In this document: one piece after another, positions 33,478 through 43,019 of the stretch
Numbering within the stretch: position 1 is the first letter of the stretch
Layout of the letters: every line of letters starts with the position of its first letter
Origin: Polyangium sp. y55x31
GTDB taxonomy: Bacteria > Myxococcota_A > Polyangia > Polyangiales > Polyangiaceae
Direction: 5' to 3'
Length of the DNA: 64,000 nt
NCBI RefSeq assembly: GCF_029946505.1
Contig: NZ_JARZHG010000040.1
Coordinates: 40,992 to 104,991, forward strand
Program-made: the position numbers and the translations under genes
The notes under the pieces: model-generated
What the model was told of the DNA's origin: nothing
Database searches by the model: none
Seen by the model: only the letters and a program-made list of their open reading frames with translations

Positions 33478-33993
33478 ATGACCGCGCAAACATTGCTGCT
33501 CACGCCCTGGATGGTGCCACATCAGGTCATCTCCTGGCAGACCGCCGTGACCCTGAGCTTTCTGGGTAAGGTGGAGGTGCTCGAGACGTACGACGACGAA
33601 ATTCGTTCGCCCACGATGACCATTCGCGCGCCGGCCGTCGTCCGGCTCAAGCGCCATGGGAATTCGCACAAGCGTGGCGTCAAGTTCTCCCGCACGAACG
33701 TGTTCGTGCGTGACGACTTTCGCTGCCAGTACTGCGGCGTCCAGAAGGACGCGGGCGAGCTCACGTACGACCACGTCCTGCCGCGCGTGCAGGGTGGCCG
33801 GACGGTCTGGGAGAACATCGTCGCGTCTTGCCAGAGCTGCAATGCGAAGAAGCGCGGTCGCACCCCGGAGCAGGCGGGCATGAAGCTTCTGAAGAAGCCC
33901 GAGAAGCCCCGGTGGTTGCCCGCGGCCCCCGTCATCCGGCTCGGCGCTCGCAGGATCCCCGACATCTGGGTGCATTACTGCGCTGCAAGCTGA
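33478..33993 (+). CDS. HNH endonuclease
   Basis: 171 residues. A basic N-terminal half is followed by an HNH/McrA-like zinc nuclease core: CQYCG, then LTYDHVLPRVQGGRTVWENI with the catalytic His in YDH, the Asn in ENI, and CQSCNAKKRGRTPEQAG. It belongs to a common free-standing bacterial HNH family. GGAG precedes ATG 33478. Its position inside a tRNA array is reminiscent of mobile-element or homing nucleases, but no intron or inverted repeats surround it, so its job there is unknown. Confidence 0.92.
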   Translation: MTAQTLLLTPWMVPHQVISWQTAVTLSFLGKVEVLETYDDEIRSPTMTIRAPAVVRLKRHGNSHKRGVKFSRTNVFVRDDFRCQYCGVQKDAGELTYDHVLPRVQGGRTVWENIVASCQSCNAKKRGRTPEQAGMKLLKKPEKPRWLPAAPVIRLGARRIPDIWVHYCAAS

Positions 33994-34040
33994 GGTTCTT
34001 CCCGCGTTTCGCGGCTGAGCCCGGGTCTCATCTGGAGCCG

Positions 34041-34090
34041 CTTCCCCGGGGCGCTGCCCCGGGCGAAGCGCGCCCGCGGGACCTTTTTTG
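34041..34090 (+). terminator. terminator after HNH gene
   Basis: CTTC-CCCGGGGC pairs with GCCCCGGG-(C)-GAAG, and ACCTTTTTT follows about 15 nt downstream of the hairpin. Likely ends the HNH transcript. Confidence 0.6.
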
Positions 34091-34115
34091 ACCAACCCTC
34101 ACGGAGGAGATACTC

Positions 34116-34355
34116 GTGACGCTCGATACGAATCAATTCGAGGGCGTTCGGATTCGTTTGCCCATGGAGTCTGCAGCCGTCGCTGCAGTCGTGCTCGTTG
34201 GTGTCCTGTTGCTCGCGATCGCCTCGCGGATCGTCGAGGCGAACGGGGCTTCGTCGCCGGCAGGCGCGCGCTCGATGAGCGCGGCGCCGGCTTCCAATGA
34301 GCCCGACTCGGCGCGGTTGCTCGCGGATCGAGGACGCCCTGGGCGCCGGTTCTGA
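34116..34355 (+). CDS. small single-pass membrane protein
   Basis: 79 residues from GTG 34116, chosen because GGAGGAGA lies 6 nt upstream. One membrane helix (about residues 21-42, AAVAAVVLVGVLLLAIASR) separates a short N-terminus from a Ser/Ala/Arg-rich tail. No family recognised. It sits between the HNH gene and the Ser tRNAs, followed by a CGGCGC/GCGCCG hairpin nested in C5/G5 arms (34383-34414). Confidence 0.6.
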   Translation: MTLDTNQFEGVRIRLPMESAAVAAVVLVGVLLLAIASRIVEANGASSPAGARSMSAAPASNEPDSARLLADRGRPGRRF

Positions 34356-34418
34356 GCATGACCATCCAACCCTCTAACATCACCCCCCCGCGGCGCTGCG
34401 GCGCCGAGAGGGGGATCT

Positions 34419-34504
34419 GGAAGAAGATCTGGTCAGGGACCAGGCCTGTTTGGAAAACAGTGCGCGCCTTTTGCGGGCGTGAGGTTCGAGTCCTCCTTCT
34501 TCCG
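34419..34504 (+). tRNA. tRNA-Ser(GGA)
   Basis: Class II: acceptor GGAAGAA/TTCTTCC, D arm CTG/CAG, loop TTGGAAA (GGA), long variable arm, T arm GAGG-TTCGAGT-CCTC, discriminator G as usual for Ser. The anticodon stem has a C-T mismatch at 27-43. CCA not encoded. Confidence 0.88.
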
Positions 34505-34508
34505 CCGT

Positions 34509-34594
34509 GGAGAGCATTCCGGGTGTGGACCCGGCGCCGTTTTGAACACGGAGGGCAGCCTCGCTGCGGGGTTCGACTCCTCTGCTCTCTACCA
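34509..34594 (+). tRNA. tRNA-Ser(TGA)
   Basis: Class II: acceptor GGAGAGC/GCTCTCT with terminal G-U, anticodon stem CCGT/ACGG, loop TTTGAAC (TGA), variable arm GCAGCCTCGCTGC, T loop TTCGACT. Discriminator A instead of G; CCA encoded. Confidence 0.87.
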
Positions 34595-34598
34595 TTCT

Positions 34599-34681
34599 GG
34601 AAGACGAACTGATCAGGGATCAGACCTGTTTCGAAAACAGTGGGCACCTACGGGTGTGGGGTTCGAGTCCTCCGTCTTCCG
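34599..34681 (+). tRNA. tRNA-Ser(CGA)
   Basis: Class II: acceptor GGAAGAC/GTCTTCC, D arm CTG/CAG, anticodon stem CTGT/ACAG, loop TTCGAAA (CGA), long variable arm GGCACC/GGGTGT, discriminator G. CCA not encoded. Confidence 0.9.
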
Positions 34682-34693
34682 CCGATTGTATCT

Positions 34694-34777
34694 GGAAGCG
34701 AGAATCGGCCGTGGGGCCGAGCCCGTTTGCTACTCGGTGCGTGCCATTGGCATGGTGTTCGACTCACCCCGCTTCCG
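34694..34777 (+). tRNA. tRNA-Ser(GCT)
   Basis: Class II: acceptor GGAAGCG/CGCTTCC, loop TTGCTAC (GCT) on a weakened 3-bp stem, variable arm TGCC/GGCA, T arm GGTG-TTCGACT-CACC, discriminator G. Last tRNA of the island. CCA not encoded. Confidence 0.88.
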
Positions 34778-34783
34778 CCGAGA

Positions 34784-35800
34784 TCACTTCGATGGCTCGA
34801 GATCCTCGAGCCCCGAGAATACGAGCACCTTCATGCCTTCCTCCCCGAACGGCTCCTCTCGGCGTTCGGCCGCGAGGCTCCACAATGCGGAGAGGCGTGG
34901 CCCCGTGCCGCCCCGCGCGTCGCGCAGGCTGGCTGCCTTCGTGATCCAACCGCCGCCGCCCGGGTTTTTCCGGACGACCTCCACGAGCGCGGGGTTGAGC
35001 GCGGAGAGGAACAGCCTGGTCGCGTCCAGCATCGGCGTCGACTCGCCGTCGTCGTCGTCCTTGTGCGCGTAGGGTTTTTCGAGATCGGAGTTCGCGAGGA
35101 GCTGGTCGACCGCCTCGATCGCCATTTGGCGCTCGTTTTCCACGATGACGGCCGGCGCGTCGAGCTCCTTCAATCGACGGAGACGGTTTCTCCGGTTCAC
35201 GATACGCCGGTATGCGTCGTTGAGCGTGCGGCCGAAGCTCGCGAGGACCAGGGACTCCTTCACGGTCGCCGCGCGCAAGGGGGCGGCGATCACGGGGATC
35301 GACCACCAGACGAGCTCGTTTGGGGACCAACCATTGACCCGCCGCCCCGCGGCCTCGGCCTCGCCGACGCGCGCGAGCAGCGCGGCGGGGTCCTTGGAGC
35401 AAAGCTCGAAGAGCTCCTGCTCGGTCATATCGAGGAGCGGCGCCAGCAATCGCCGCGCGGGCCAGGGGACCACGGGATCGACCATCGCGATGTGCGCGTA
35501 TCGGCGGAGATCTGGCGGGTCCCCGAAGAGCTTCGGACACAGGAGCCCGCCCACTTCGAGCTTCCGTGTGCGGAAGTTCAGCGTCTCCGGACGCTCGACG
35601 TCACCGGCCGACCACGACGGCGTGCGCTCGGAGGCCCAGGTCTCGAGGGAGAGATCGAGCGTCCGGCCGCCGAGCGTGATGCGCAGCCCGAGGACGCGTC
35701 CGAGCGCGCGGAGGCGCTGGAAGATCAGCGAAGAGGGCAGGTCCATCGACACGGTCACGGTGGCGGGTTCGTCGCGCATGAAGCTCGCTGTTTGCGTCAT
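34784..35800 (-). CDS. stand-alone RNA polymerase beta'-like N-terminal fragment
   Basis: 338 residues. Segments align by eye with the RpoC N-terminal third: PETLNFRTRKLEVGGLLCPKLFGD (RpoC ETLNYRTFKPEKDGLFC), RRYAHIAMVDPVV and LLDMTEQEL (RpoC GHIELAAPVAH, LLDMT), SPNELVWWSIPVIAAPLR, and DAYRRIVNRRNRLRRLKEL, VENERQMAIEAVDQLL (RpoC LYRRVINRNNRLKRLL, NEKRMLQEAVDAL). The zinc-ribbon Cys and the catalytic NADFDGD region are absent, so it cannot polymerise alone. Start uncertain: ATG 35860 is also open and no good ribosome-binding site is seen. Role unknown; polymerase decoy or accessory subunit are possibilities. It abuts the last Ser tRNA. Confidence 0.75.
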   Translation of the reverse strand: MTQTASFMRDEPATVTVSMDLPSSLIFQRLRALGRVLGLRITLGGRTLDLSLETWASERTPSWSAGDVERPETLNFRTRKLEVGGLLCPKLFGDPPDLRRYAHIAMVDPVVPWPARRLLAPLLDMTEQELFELCSKDPAALLARVGEAEAAGRRVNGWSPNELVWWSIPVIAAPLRAATVKESLVLASFGRTLNDAYRRIVNRRNRLRRLKELDAPAVIVENERQMAIEAVDQLLANSDLEKPYAHKDDDDGESTPMLDATRLFLSALNPALVEVVRKNPGGGGWITKAASLRDARGGTGPRLSALWSLAAERREEPFGEEGMKVLVFSGLEDLEPSK

Positions 35801-35874
35801 TCGACATCGTGCGTCAATGGCCGACGTCCGCCCGAGGCTTCCGTCGGGGGCGCTTTCCATGGTAAGAACGGCTC

Positions 35875-36939
35875 GTGATACGCAGCCTTCTCAGCACGGC
35901 GGCCTCGCGTTTCGATACCGCCGTGGGCGGGGCCTTGCTCCTCCGGCGCAGCCGGCCCAAGGGGCAGCCGGATCCCGAGGCGCTCGGCCACGCAGCGCGC
36001 ATGGAAGCGCTCGCCGAGCTCCGGCGCATCTACGACCGGCCCGAGCATTACGATCGGGGGTTTTTCCCGACACCCGCGCCGATCACGCCGTCCATCACGC
36101 GCGTGCGACCGATGGGCGGGACCGAGCCCGGCACGGTGCTGGATCTGACGTGGCCGAGCGGGTTCACGCCGCTCGCCGCGGACGTCCGCGAACGGTATCT
36201 CTCGCACGAGGCGAATGCCACGGCGGCGGCGCGCCTCTTTCTGCATGCGGGGCCTGCGCGGCCGGCGGCCATTCTGATTCACGGATACCGTTGCGGCCAG
36301 TATCGCCTCGAAGAGCGGATCTGGCCCGTGCAATGGCTCTACGATCGCGGCCTCGACGTCGCGCTTTTCGTGCTGCCATTCCACGCCGTTCGCTCGCACG
36401 AAGCGTCGCCGCGTTTTCCCGGCAGTGATCCGCGCGTCACGAACGAAGGCTTCCGTCAGACCGTGCTCGATCTGCGCGCGCTCGTCTCGTTCCTGCGGGA
36501 TCGCGGCTCCGAGGCCGTGGGCGTCATGGGCATGAGCCTCGGCGGATATTCGACGAGCTTGCTTTCGACCGTCGATGATCACGTCGCCTTCGCGGTCCCG
36601 ATCATTCCGCTCGCTTCGATTGCCGACGTCGCGCGGTCGGCGGGGCGGTTCGTGGGCAGCCCCGAGGAGCAGCGCCGCCAGTACGAGGAGCTCGACGCCG
36701 TGCACCACGTCGTGAGCCCGTTCGCGCGGCCCTCGCGGGTCTCTTCGGATCGGGTGCTCGTCCTCGCGGCGAGCGAGGACAAGATCACCCCCGTGGATCA
36801 CGCGCGCCGGCTCGCCGCGCATTTCAATGCGCCGCTCGAGACGTTCCATGGCGGCCACCTGCTCCAGTTTGGCCGGGCAGACGCCTTCCGCGCCGTGGGG
36901 CGCATGCTCGGGCGTCTGGGGCTCCTTTCGCGGCGGTAG
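35875..36939 (+). CDS. alpha/beta hydrolase family protein
   Basis: 354 residues with an alpha/beta-hydrolase core: oxyanion region AILIHGYRCGQY, nucleophile elbow GMSLGG (GxSxG), acid in LVLAASEDKITP and final His in FHGGHLLQFG. The N-terminal 100 residues are an extra helical and beta region. The substrate is unknown. GTG 35875 starts the frame; the gene is divergent from the RpoC-like gene. Confidence 0.85.
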   Translation: MIRSLLSTAASRFDTAVGGALLLRRSRPKGQPDPEALGHAARMEALAELRRIYDRPEHYDRGFFPTPAPITPSITRVRPMGGTEPGTVLDLTWPSGFTPLAADVRERYLSHEANATAAARLFLHAGPARPAAILIHGYRCGQYRLEERIWPVQWLYDRGLDVALFVLPFHAVRSHEASPRFPGSDPRVTNEGFRQTVLDLRALVSFLRDRGSEAVGVMGMSLGGYSTSLLSTVDDHVAFAVPIIPLASIADVARSAGRFVGSPEEQRRQYEELDAVHHVVSPFARPSRVSSDRVLVLAASEDKITPVDHARRLAAHFNAPLETFHGGHLLQFGRADAFRAVGRMLGRLGLLSRR

Positions 36940-36953
36940 GAGGGCGAAAGGCG

Positions 36954-38202
36954 ATGAGCGATGCGCGCCCGCCCGTGGTCTTCAAGGGCGTCACCGTGTA
37001 CGAGCGCAGGTTGCAGCTCGCGCGATGGTTCGGCTGGGCGGCTTTCGTATCGGCGTTCGCGCCGCCCATCGTCGCCCTGACGCTCCAGGCGTTGTTCGAC
37101 GTCCTTCCCATCGTGTGGTTCCTGGAGGTCGCGCGCGTCCTCGCTTCCTCGTGGATCTACTTTCTTTTGCTCTGCCCCGCCCTGGTCGTCGTCAGTGGTA
37201 CGATCGCGCGGCCCACGAGGTTCGGCTGGCGTGAACTCACCCGGATGGAGCTCGGTCCGAGCGGAATCTCGTTCCGCAACAAGGAATACGAGCGGCGCAT
37301 CGCGCGCAGCGAGATCACGGACGCCTTGGTCCAATGCGACCCGAGCGACGGCATCGAAGTGCACCTCGTGGGAGGCAATGTCCTCACGATCCACCTGCTG
37401 GACGAGGAGCATGCGCGCGCCGCGGTGGATGCGCTCGGCTTCGCCGCGGGCGAGCGCCGCGTCACGATCCGGCTGGCCTCGTCGCAACGAATGGTGACGG
37501 CTGGATGCGTGGGGCTTGCCGTCAGCTTTTTCGTGGTCGGCCTGTTCATCTTCATGCTCGATATCGCCCACCTGGAGGGCCGCGTGCTCGGCTTTGCGCT
37601 CGTGATGGGCACGGCGGCGTCGACCCTGCTCACCGTGCGCGCGGGGAAGCCCCCCGAGATCGTCGTGGGCACGGACGGCGTGCTCGTGCGACGCCCGTTC
37701 TCGAAGACATACTTTCCGTATTCGTCCCTCGATCACCTGGAGGTGGACGGGGATCGATTGCGGTTGTTCCCGAAAAAACCGGATGACGCCACGCTGCAGC
37801 TGAAAGGGGAGCCCGAGCTCGTCACCGCGGCGGCAAGCCGGATCGAGGAGGCGCGCGCGGCAGGAGGGGCCAGCGCCTTGCAAACGCGCGTCCGCGAGCT
37901 TTTGGATCGAAAAGGCAGGAGCCTCGCCGAATGGCGGAACGCCCTGACCGGGCTGATCCAGGGCGGCGATTATCGAAACGCGATGATCACGGAGGACGCG
38001 CTGCTCGCCGTGCTCGAAGATCCTGCCGAGGATCGGGACCGCAGGCTCGGAGCCGCGATGCTCCTGCGTGTGGCCGCGCCCGAGGCGGCGCCGCGCATTC
38101 GTATCGCCGCCGAGACGAGCGCCGACGACGAGCTCCGCGCCGCGCTCGAGCGTGCCGCCGAGGAGGAGCTCGACGACGCCACACTCGAACGGGCGCTCCG
38201 CG

Positions 38203-38219
<17 letters not shown>
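36954..38219 (+). CDS. hypothetical membrane protein
   Basis: 421 residues. Two N-terminal membrane helices (about 28-50, 62-82) are followed by a PH-like cytoplasmic domain, another helix pair (about 180-222), a second PH-like strand-rich segment (IVVGTDGVLVRRPFSKTYFPYSSL) and a charged helical C-terminus. No catalytic motif. It starts 15 bp after the hydrolase stop and probably shares its transcript. The last 17 bp overlap the convergent aminotransferase gene. Confidence 0.78.
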
Positions 38220-39567
<1,348 letters not shown>

Positions 39568-39580
39568 GGCGATGAATCCG

Positions 39581-41521
39581 TCAGGCCTTGGCAGGGGGCG
39601 TCGCGTCGGGCTCGTCTTGGAGGGGGACGATCTTCGGCTCCAGCGTCTTCGGCATGAGCGCGAGGAAGAGGCCGAGGCAGAAGGCGAGCGAGATCAGGGT
39701 GAGCGCGGTGTATTTGTCGTCGTTCCAGTAAGAGCTGATCCACACGAACTGGCTCAGCGCCGCGAGGCCGAAGAGCGGGGCCTCGAAATCCCTCCGCACC
39801 TTCGTGAGCGGCGCGGTGAGGATCATGAACGAGTAGTAATAGCAGGTGAGCTGGGACAGGAGGATCATCCAGATCTGCCCGAGGCACTGCGCGACCCAGA
39901 GGTTCTTGATCCGGCGCTGCACGTAGATGCTCAGCGCGAGCGTGAGGCCGATGATCAGGTACGCGACGATCTTGTACTTCTTGTACCGCTCGTTGCGCAT
40001 GTTCTTCCAGGTCTCGAAGGGGTCGATGAGCTTGACGTCCTTCGTGAACTTCATGCGCCCGGAGGCCTTGCTCGCGGCCTCCTTGTAATGGAACACGTCG
40101 CTGATCTTCTGGACCGTGTCCGGGCTCATGAGGCCCCGGGCCTTGAGCCGCTCCGAAATGGGCGTGAGCGCCTCGCCGATCTGCGAGATCGCCTGCGCCT
40201 TCATGTCGTGCGCGATGATGACGCGCAGGCCCATGTGGTTCGTGAGCGGGGTCTGGTCGTGCACCTCGAGCGTGTGCTTGTAGAAATCGTGATACGAGCG
40301 CGGGCCGGAGACCGCGAGGCTGAGCGGAATGAGCACCGCCGCCGCGGCCGTGCCGCCGAGGAGCATTTGCACCTGCTCGCCGGTCATCTTGCGCTTGCGC
40401 ACGATCGTCCAGCCCACGGTCACGAGCAGGCCGACCACGCAGAGGCCGGGGAAGATACGCAGGAGCCCGGCATACACGAGCGAGGCGCCCGCGAGCTTCG
40501 GGTATTTCTTCCGGAGGAGGCAGACCGAGAGGACGAGGAAGAAGAGCCAGTCCTGCCGCAAGAACGCGCCGCCGGTCCAATAGAACGGCGCGGACGACTG
40601 GCAGCCCCAGAAGATCGCTCCCACCGCGAAGACGCGCCATCCGAACGCCCACCACAGAGCGACGAACATGGCCAGCGTGTATACGATGTCGAGGGCCGAG
40701 AGGAGCTGGCAGTACCACACGCTGGCCGGCTGCAATTCCGCGAAGAACCGGCCCATGATGGTCCACACGGGCGGCGGGTTGTACCCGTGGTCCTTCTGCA
40801 TGTCCTCCCAGTAACCCTTGCCCGAGACGGCCCGGAAGAACTTCACGTCTTCCTTGAACTTCTCCCAGCGCTCCGGCGGGAAATGGTTCTTGCACGTCTC
40901 GCCGGGGTTCTCGAGGAACTGCGCGGCGGGCACGAGGAGGTTGTCGCCGCCGAGGTTCCGGATCTTCTTGTCCGGGTGGCGCACCTCCTTCGTCATGTCG
41001 ATGCGCTCGACCCGGCCGTCCGTGTGCTTGTAATTGACGACGCCGAGCTCGTCCTGCGCGATGAGCGAACACTTGTAGAGGCCGTCGTACCCCATTTCTT
41101 TGAAGTACTTGGCCCCCATGTAATAATGGAATTGGTCCCATCGGTGGTAATACTGCGGGTATCCGAAGCGGAACCCGTTGAAGTAAGCCACGATGGCCGC
41201 GACGGCGAGCGTCACGCCGATGTACTTCTTCCAGCGCTCGGAGACCGGGCGCTTCATCGCAGCGCGGTGCTGCTCGTAGAAGACGCAGCCCGCCGCCCCG
41301 ATGGCGAGCGCCGCCTTCATGATGTCGACGGTGCGGGCGTGGTCGTCGGTGAGCTTCGTGATCCCGAACGCGGCGAGCGCGGTCGTGCCGATCACCGCCA
41401 GGTACCGGAACCAGACGCGCACGCGCTCGTCGATGGACCGGTCCACGAACCACAGAAGGAAGAAGTAGAGGGCACTGACGAGGACGAGCAGAAATATCTG
41501 CGGGATGCTGAGCTGCTTCAT
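39581..41521 (-). CDS. polytopic membrane protein, possibly GT-C-type glycosyltransferase
   Basis: 646 residues with about 10-12 membrane helices and a large extracytoplasmic loop after the second or third helix (YYHRWDQFHYYMGAKYFKEMGYDGLYKCSLIAQ). The architecture and the DQFHYY-type acidic loop resemble DUF2029/GT87-like glycosyltransferases that use polyprenyl-phosphate sugars. This is tentative. Start at ATG 41521 gives a first helix directly after the N-terminus. It ends 14 bp before the aminotransferase start. Confidence 0.72.
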   Translation of the reverse strand: MKQLSIPQIFLLVLVSALYFFLLWFVDRSIDERVRVWFRYLAVIGTTALAAFGITKLTDDHARTVDIMKAALAIGAAGCVFYEQHRAAMKRPVSERWKKYIGVTLAVAAIVAYFNGFRFGYPQYYHRWDQFHYYMGAKYFKEMGYDGLYKCSLIAQDELGVVNYKHTDGRVERIDMTKEVRHPDKKIRNLGGDNLLVPAAQFLENPGETCKNHFPPERWEKFKEDVKFFRAVSGKGYWEDMQKDHGYNPPPVWTIMGRFFAELQPASVWYCQLLSALDIVYTLAMFVALWWAFGWRVFAVGAIFWGCQSSAPFYWTGGAFLRQDWLFFLVLSVCLLRKKYPKLAGASLVYAGLLRIFPGLCVVGLLVTVGWTIVRKRKMTGEQVQMLLGGTAAAAVLIPLSLAVSGPRSYHDFYKHTLEVHDQTPLTNHMGLRVIIAHDMKAQAISQIGEALTPISERLKARGLMSPDTVQKISDVFHYKEAASKASGRMKFTKDVKLIDPFETWKNMRNERYKKYKIVAYLIIGLTLALSIYVQRRIKNLWVAQCLGQIWMILLSQLTCYYYSFMILTAPLTKVRRDFEAPLFGLAALSQFVWISSYWNDDKYTALTLISLAFCLGLFLALMPKTLEPKIVPLQDEPDATPPAKA

Positions 41522-42006
41522 TCGACGCTTCGTGCGAAAGGAGGTCCGCGCGCGCCGCCAAGGACGGCAGACGGCGAGAGCGGGCCGGACGTTCGGCGAC
41601 ACCTTAGGCGGACCTTGGCCGATTGCCTAGTGCGATGAGCCACGTCGTTTCACGCAGCGCGTCAGCCGCCCACGATCGCCCGCCGCAAACGGCGTTTCGC
41701 AGCGTCGTCGGGAGGCGCCCGAGGGGAGGAGCGGACAGGGCCGGAGCGCTCGCCGGAGGCCCCCGAGGAGAACCTGGAAGGGCCCGCCTTCCCGCCTCGG
41801 GCGGAGGCGAAAGAGGCGTGGAACACGCACGAAATCCCGCGCGCTCCGGTGTCTGGCTCGTGTATCGTCGGACCGTGGTCACGAAAGTGATTTCGCCATT
41901 CTTCGCGGTGGTGCCTGGGGGCAGCGGCAAGCCGTCGACGCGCGGTGATCAGAGCCCGCCGTCGCGGGTCGAGCGATCGGGTCGCGGCGAACGCGAGGAA
42001 GGGGAG

Positions 42007-42450
42007 ATGGGCTTCGTGCTCTTGTCGGGCGACGCCGAGGGGCCGCTGCCCTGCAGGCTCGTGCTCGGCTTTCGCGAGGCGCTCTCGGCCGCCGAAGATC
42101 CGGCCGTGGCGATGCCCGCGCGGCTCGTGATCGTCGAGCCCGACGCGATGACCGACGACTGGCTCGCGCGCTGGTCCGAGGACGACGTGCAAGTGCGGCG
42201 CACGGTGACGATCTGCCGCACGCACGACGCGACGAAGGTGACGGCGGTCGTCACGCTCGCCTCGTACGGGCGTGGCACGGCGACGTCGCTCGCGGTCGAG
42301 TCGGTCACGCTCCCGCAGCGCCGTCGCATCGTGCGCAGCGGCGTGCATCCGAAGTCGTTCCTCGACGCGGTGCTGTCGCGTGTGCGGCAAGGTCAGGGCA
42401 GCGCGGGCGTCGCGAGCTTCGAGCCGACCGACCCGTCGCCCGGTGCGTAG
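42007..42450 (+). CDS. conserved hypothetical protein
   Basis: 147 residues, beta-rich, no known domain (VRRTVTICRTHDATKVTAVVTLASYGRGTATSLAVESV). GGAAGGGGAG immediately precedes ATG 42007, which favours this start; the frame is open upstream to 41623 and GTG 41877 is an alternative. Function unknown. Confidence 0.55.
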   Translation: MGFVLLSGDAEGPLPCRLVLGFREALSAAEDPAVAMPARLVIVEPDAMTDDWLARWSEDDVQVRRTVTICRTHDATKVTAVVTLASYGRGTATSLAVESVTLPQRRRIVRSGVHPKSFLDAVLSRVRQGQGSAGVASFEPTDPSPGA

Positions 42451-42718
42451 AGCGTCGACACGAGAGAGCATCAAAGCAGCGCTCGAACGCCTGGTTTTCT
42501 CGCCATTCGCGGTTTGCGCCGCGGACGCTGAGATGGTAGGGTCGAAGCAGTACCGGAGGGATTCACGTCCGGGATTGGTCCTGCTGGGGAGCACCCTGGC
42601 GTCGGTACGAAACCACATCGTCGCGCCTCGAGCACGTCGATGCATCGAACGAACACCCACGCCTGCCGAGCGCGCGAGCGCAGGCTCGGCAACGGGGTGC
42701 CGGCAAGCCGGAGGAGGG

Positions 42719-42772
42719 ATGGTCACCATGCAGAATACCCGTGGCTCTAACCCGGAGGCTTCGGGCTACTGA
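42719..42772 (+). CDS. possible 17-residue leader peptide
   Basis: ATG 42719 (or ATG 42728) opens a tiny frame MVTMQNTRGSNPEASGY. GCCGGAGGAGGG directly precedes it, spaced correctly for the second ATG. It lies within the structured region before a terminator, as a leader peptide would. Evidence is weak. Confidence 0.2.
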   Translation: MVTMQNTRGSNPEASGY

Positions 42773-42944
42773 CCATCACGAGGTGCTCGTAGCGGCGTAA
42801 CACGTCGCGCGGCATCAGGTCCTCCGGCATGGAGGCGCCCTAGGTTGCGCCTCTTCACCGGCGGGCCGGGTCAGAGTTGGCCTCCGCCTGGATCTCGACA
42901 TCGACGGGAGTCGACGCGGTATCCAGGCCAGGGATGTGGGGCCT

Positions 42945-42984
42945 GAGCGGGCCTGGGGTAAGACCCCTGGCCCGCTCTTTTTTT
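42945..42984 (+). terminator. strong rho-independent terminator
   Basis: GAGCGGGCC-T-GGGGT pairs with ACCCC-T-GGCCCGCTC and is followed by seven T residues, 36 bp before the lipoprotein start. Confidence 0.85.
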
Positions 42985-43019
42985 GTTCGCCGCGCGCGCG
43001 GCGCGCCACGCTCACGGCG

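Larger units (their letters stand above)
42451..42984 (+). ncRNA. structured non-coding region ending in a terminator
   Basis: About 530 bp with no convincing protein gene but many nested pairs: GTACCG/CGGTAC enclosing 42548-42615, CCTCC/GGAGG, GGCGC/GCGCC, and CCTGGAT/ATCCAGG enclosing TCGAC/GTCGA near 42880-42930. It ends in an excellent terminator. It could be an independent small RNA or an attenuated leader of the lipoprotein gene at 43020. RNase P RNA, tmRNA and SRP RNA signatures were looked for and not seen. Confidence 0.4.

Noticed and set aside
42451..42984. RNase P RNA,  tmRNA or SRP RNA
   Set aside because: The conserved GAGGAAAGTCCGGGC block of RNase P, a tmRNA tRNA-like end with alanine features, and the SRP GGAAGGAAGCAGCC block were not found.
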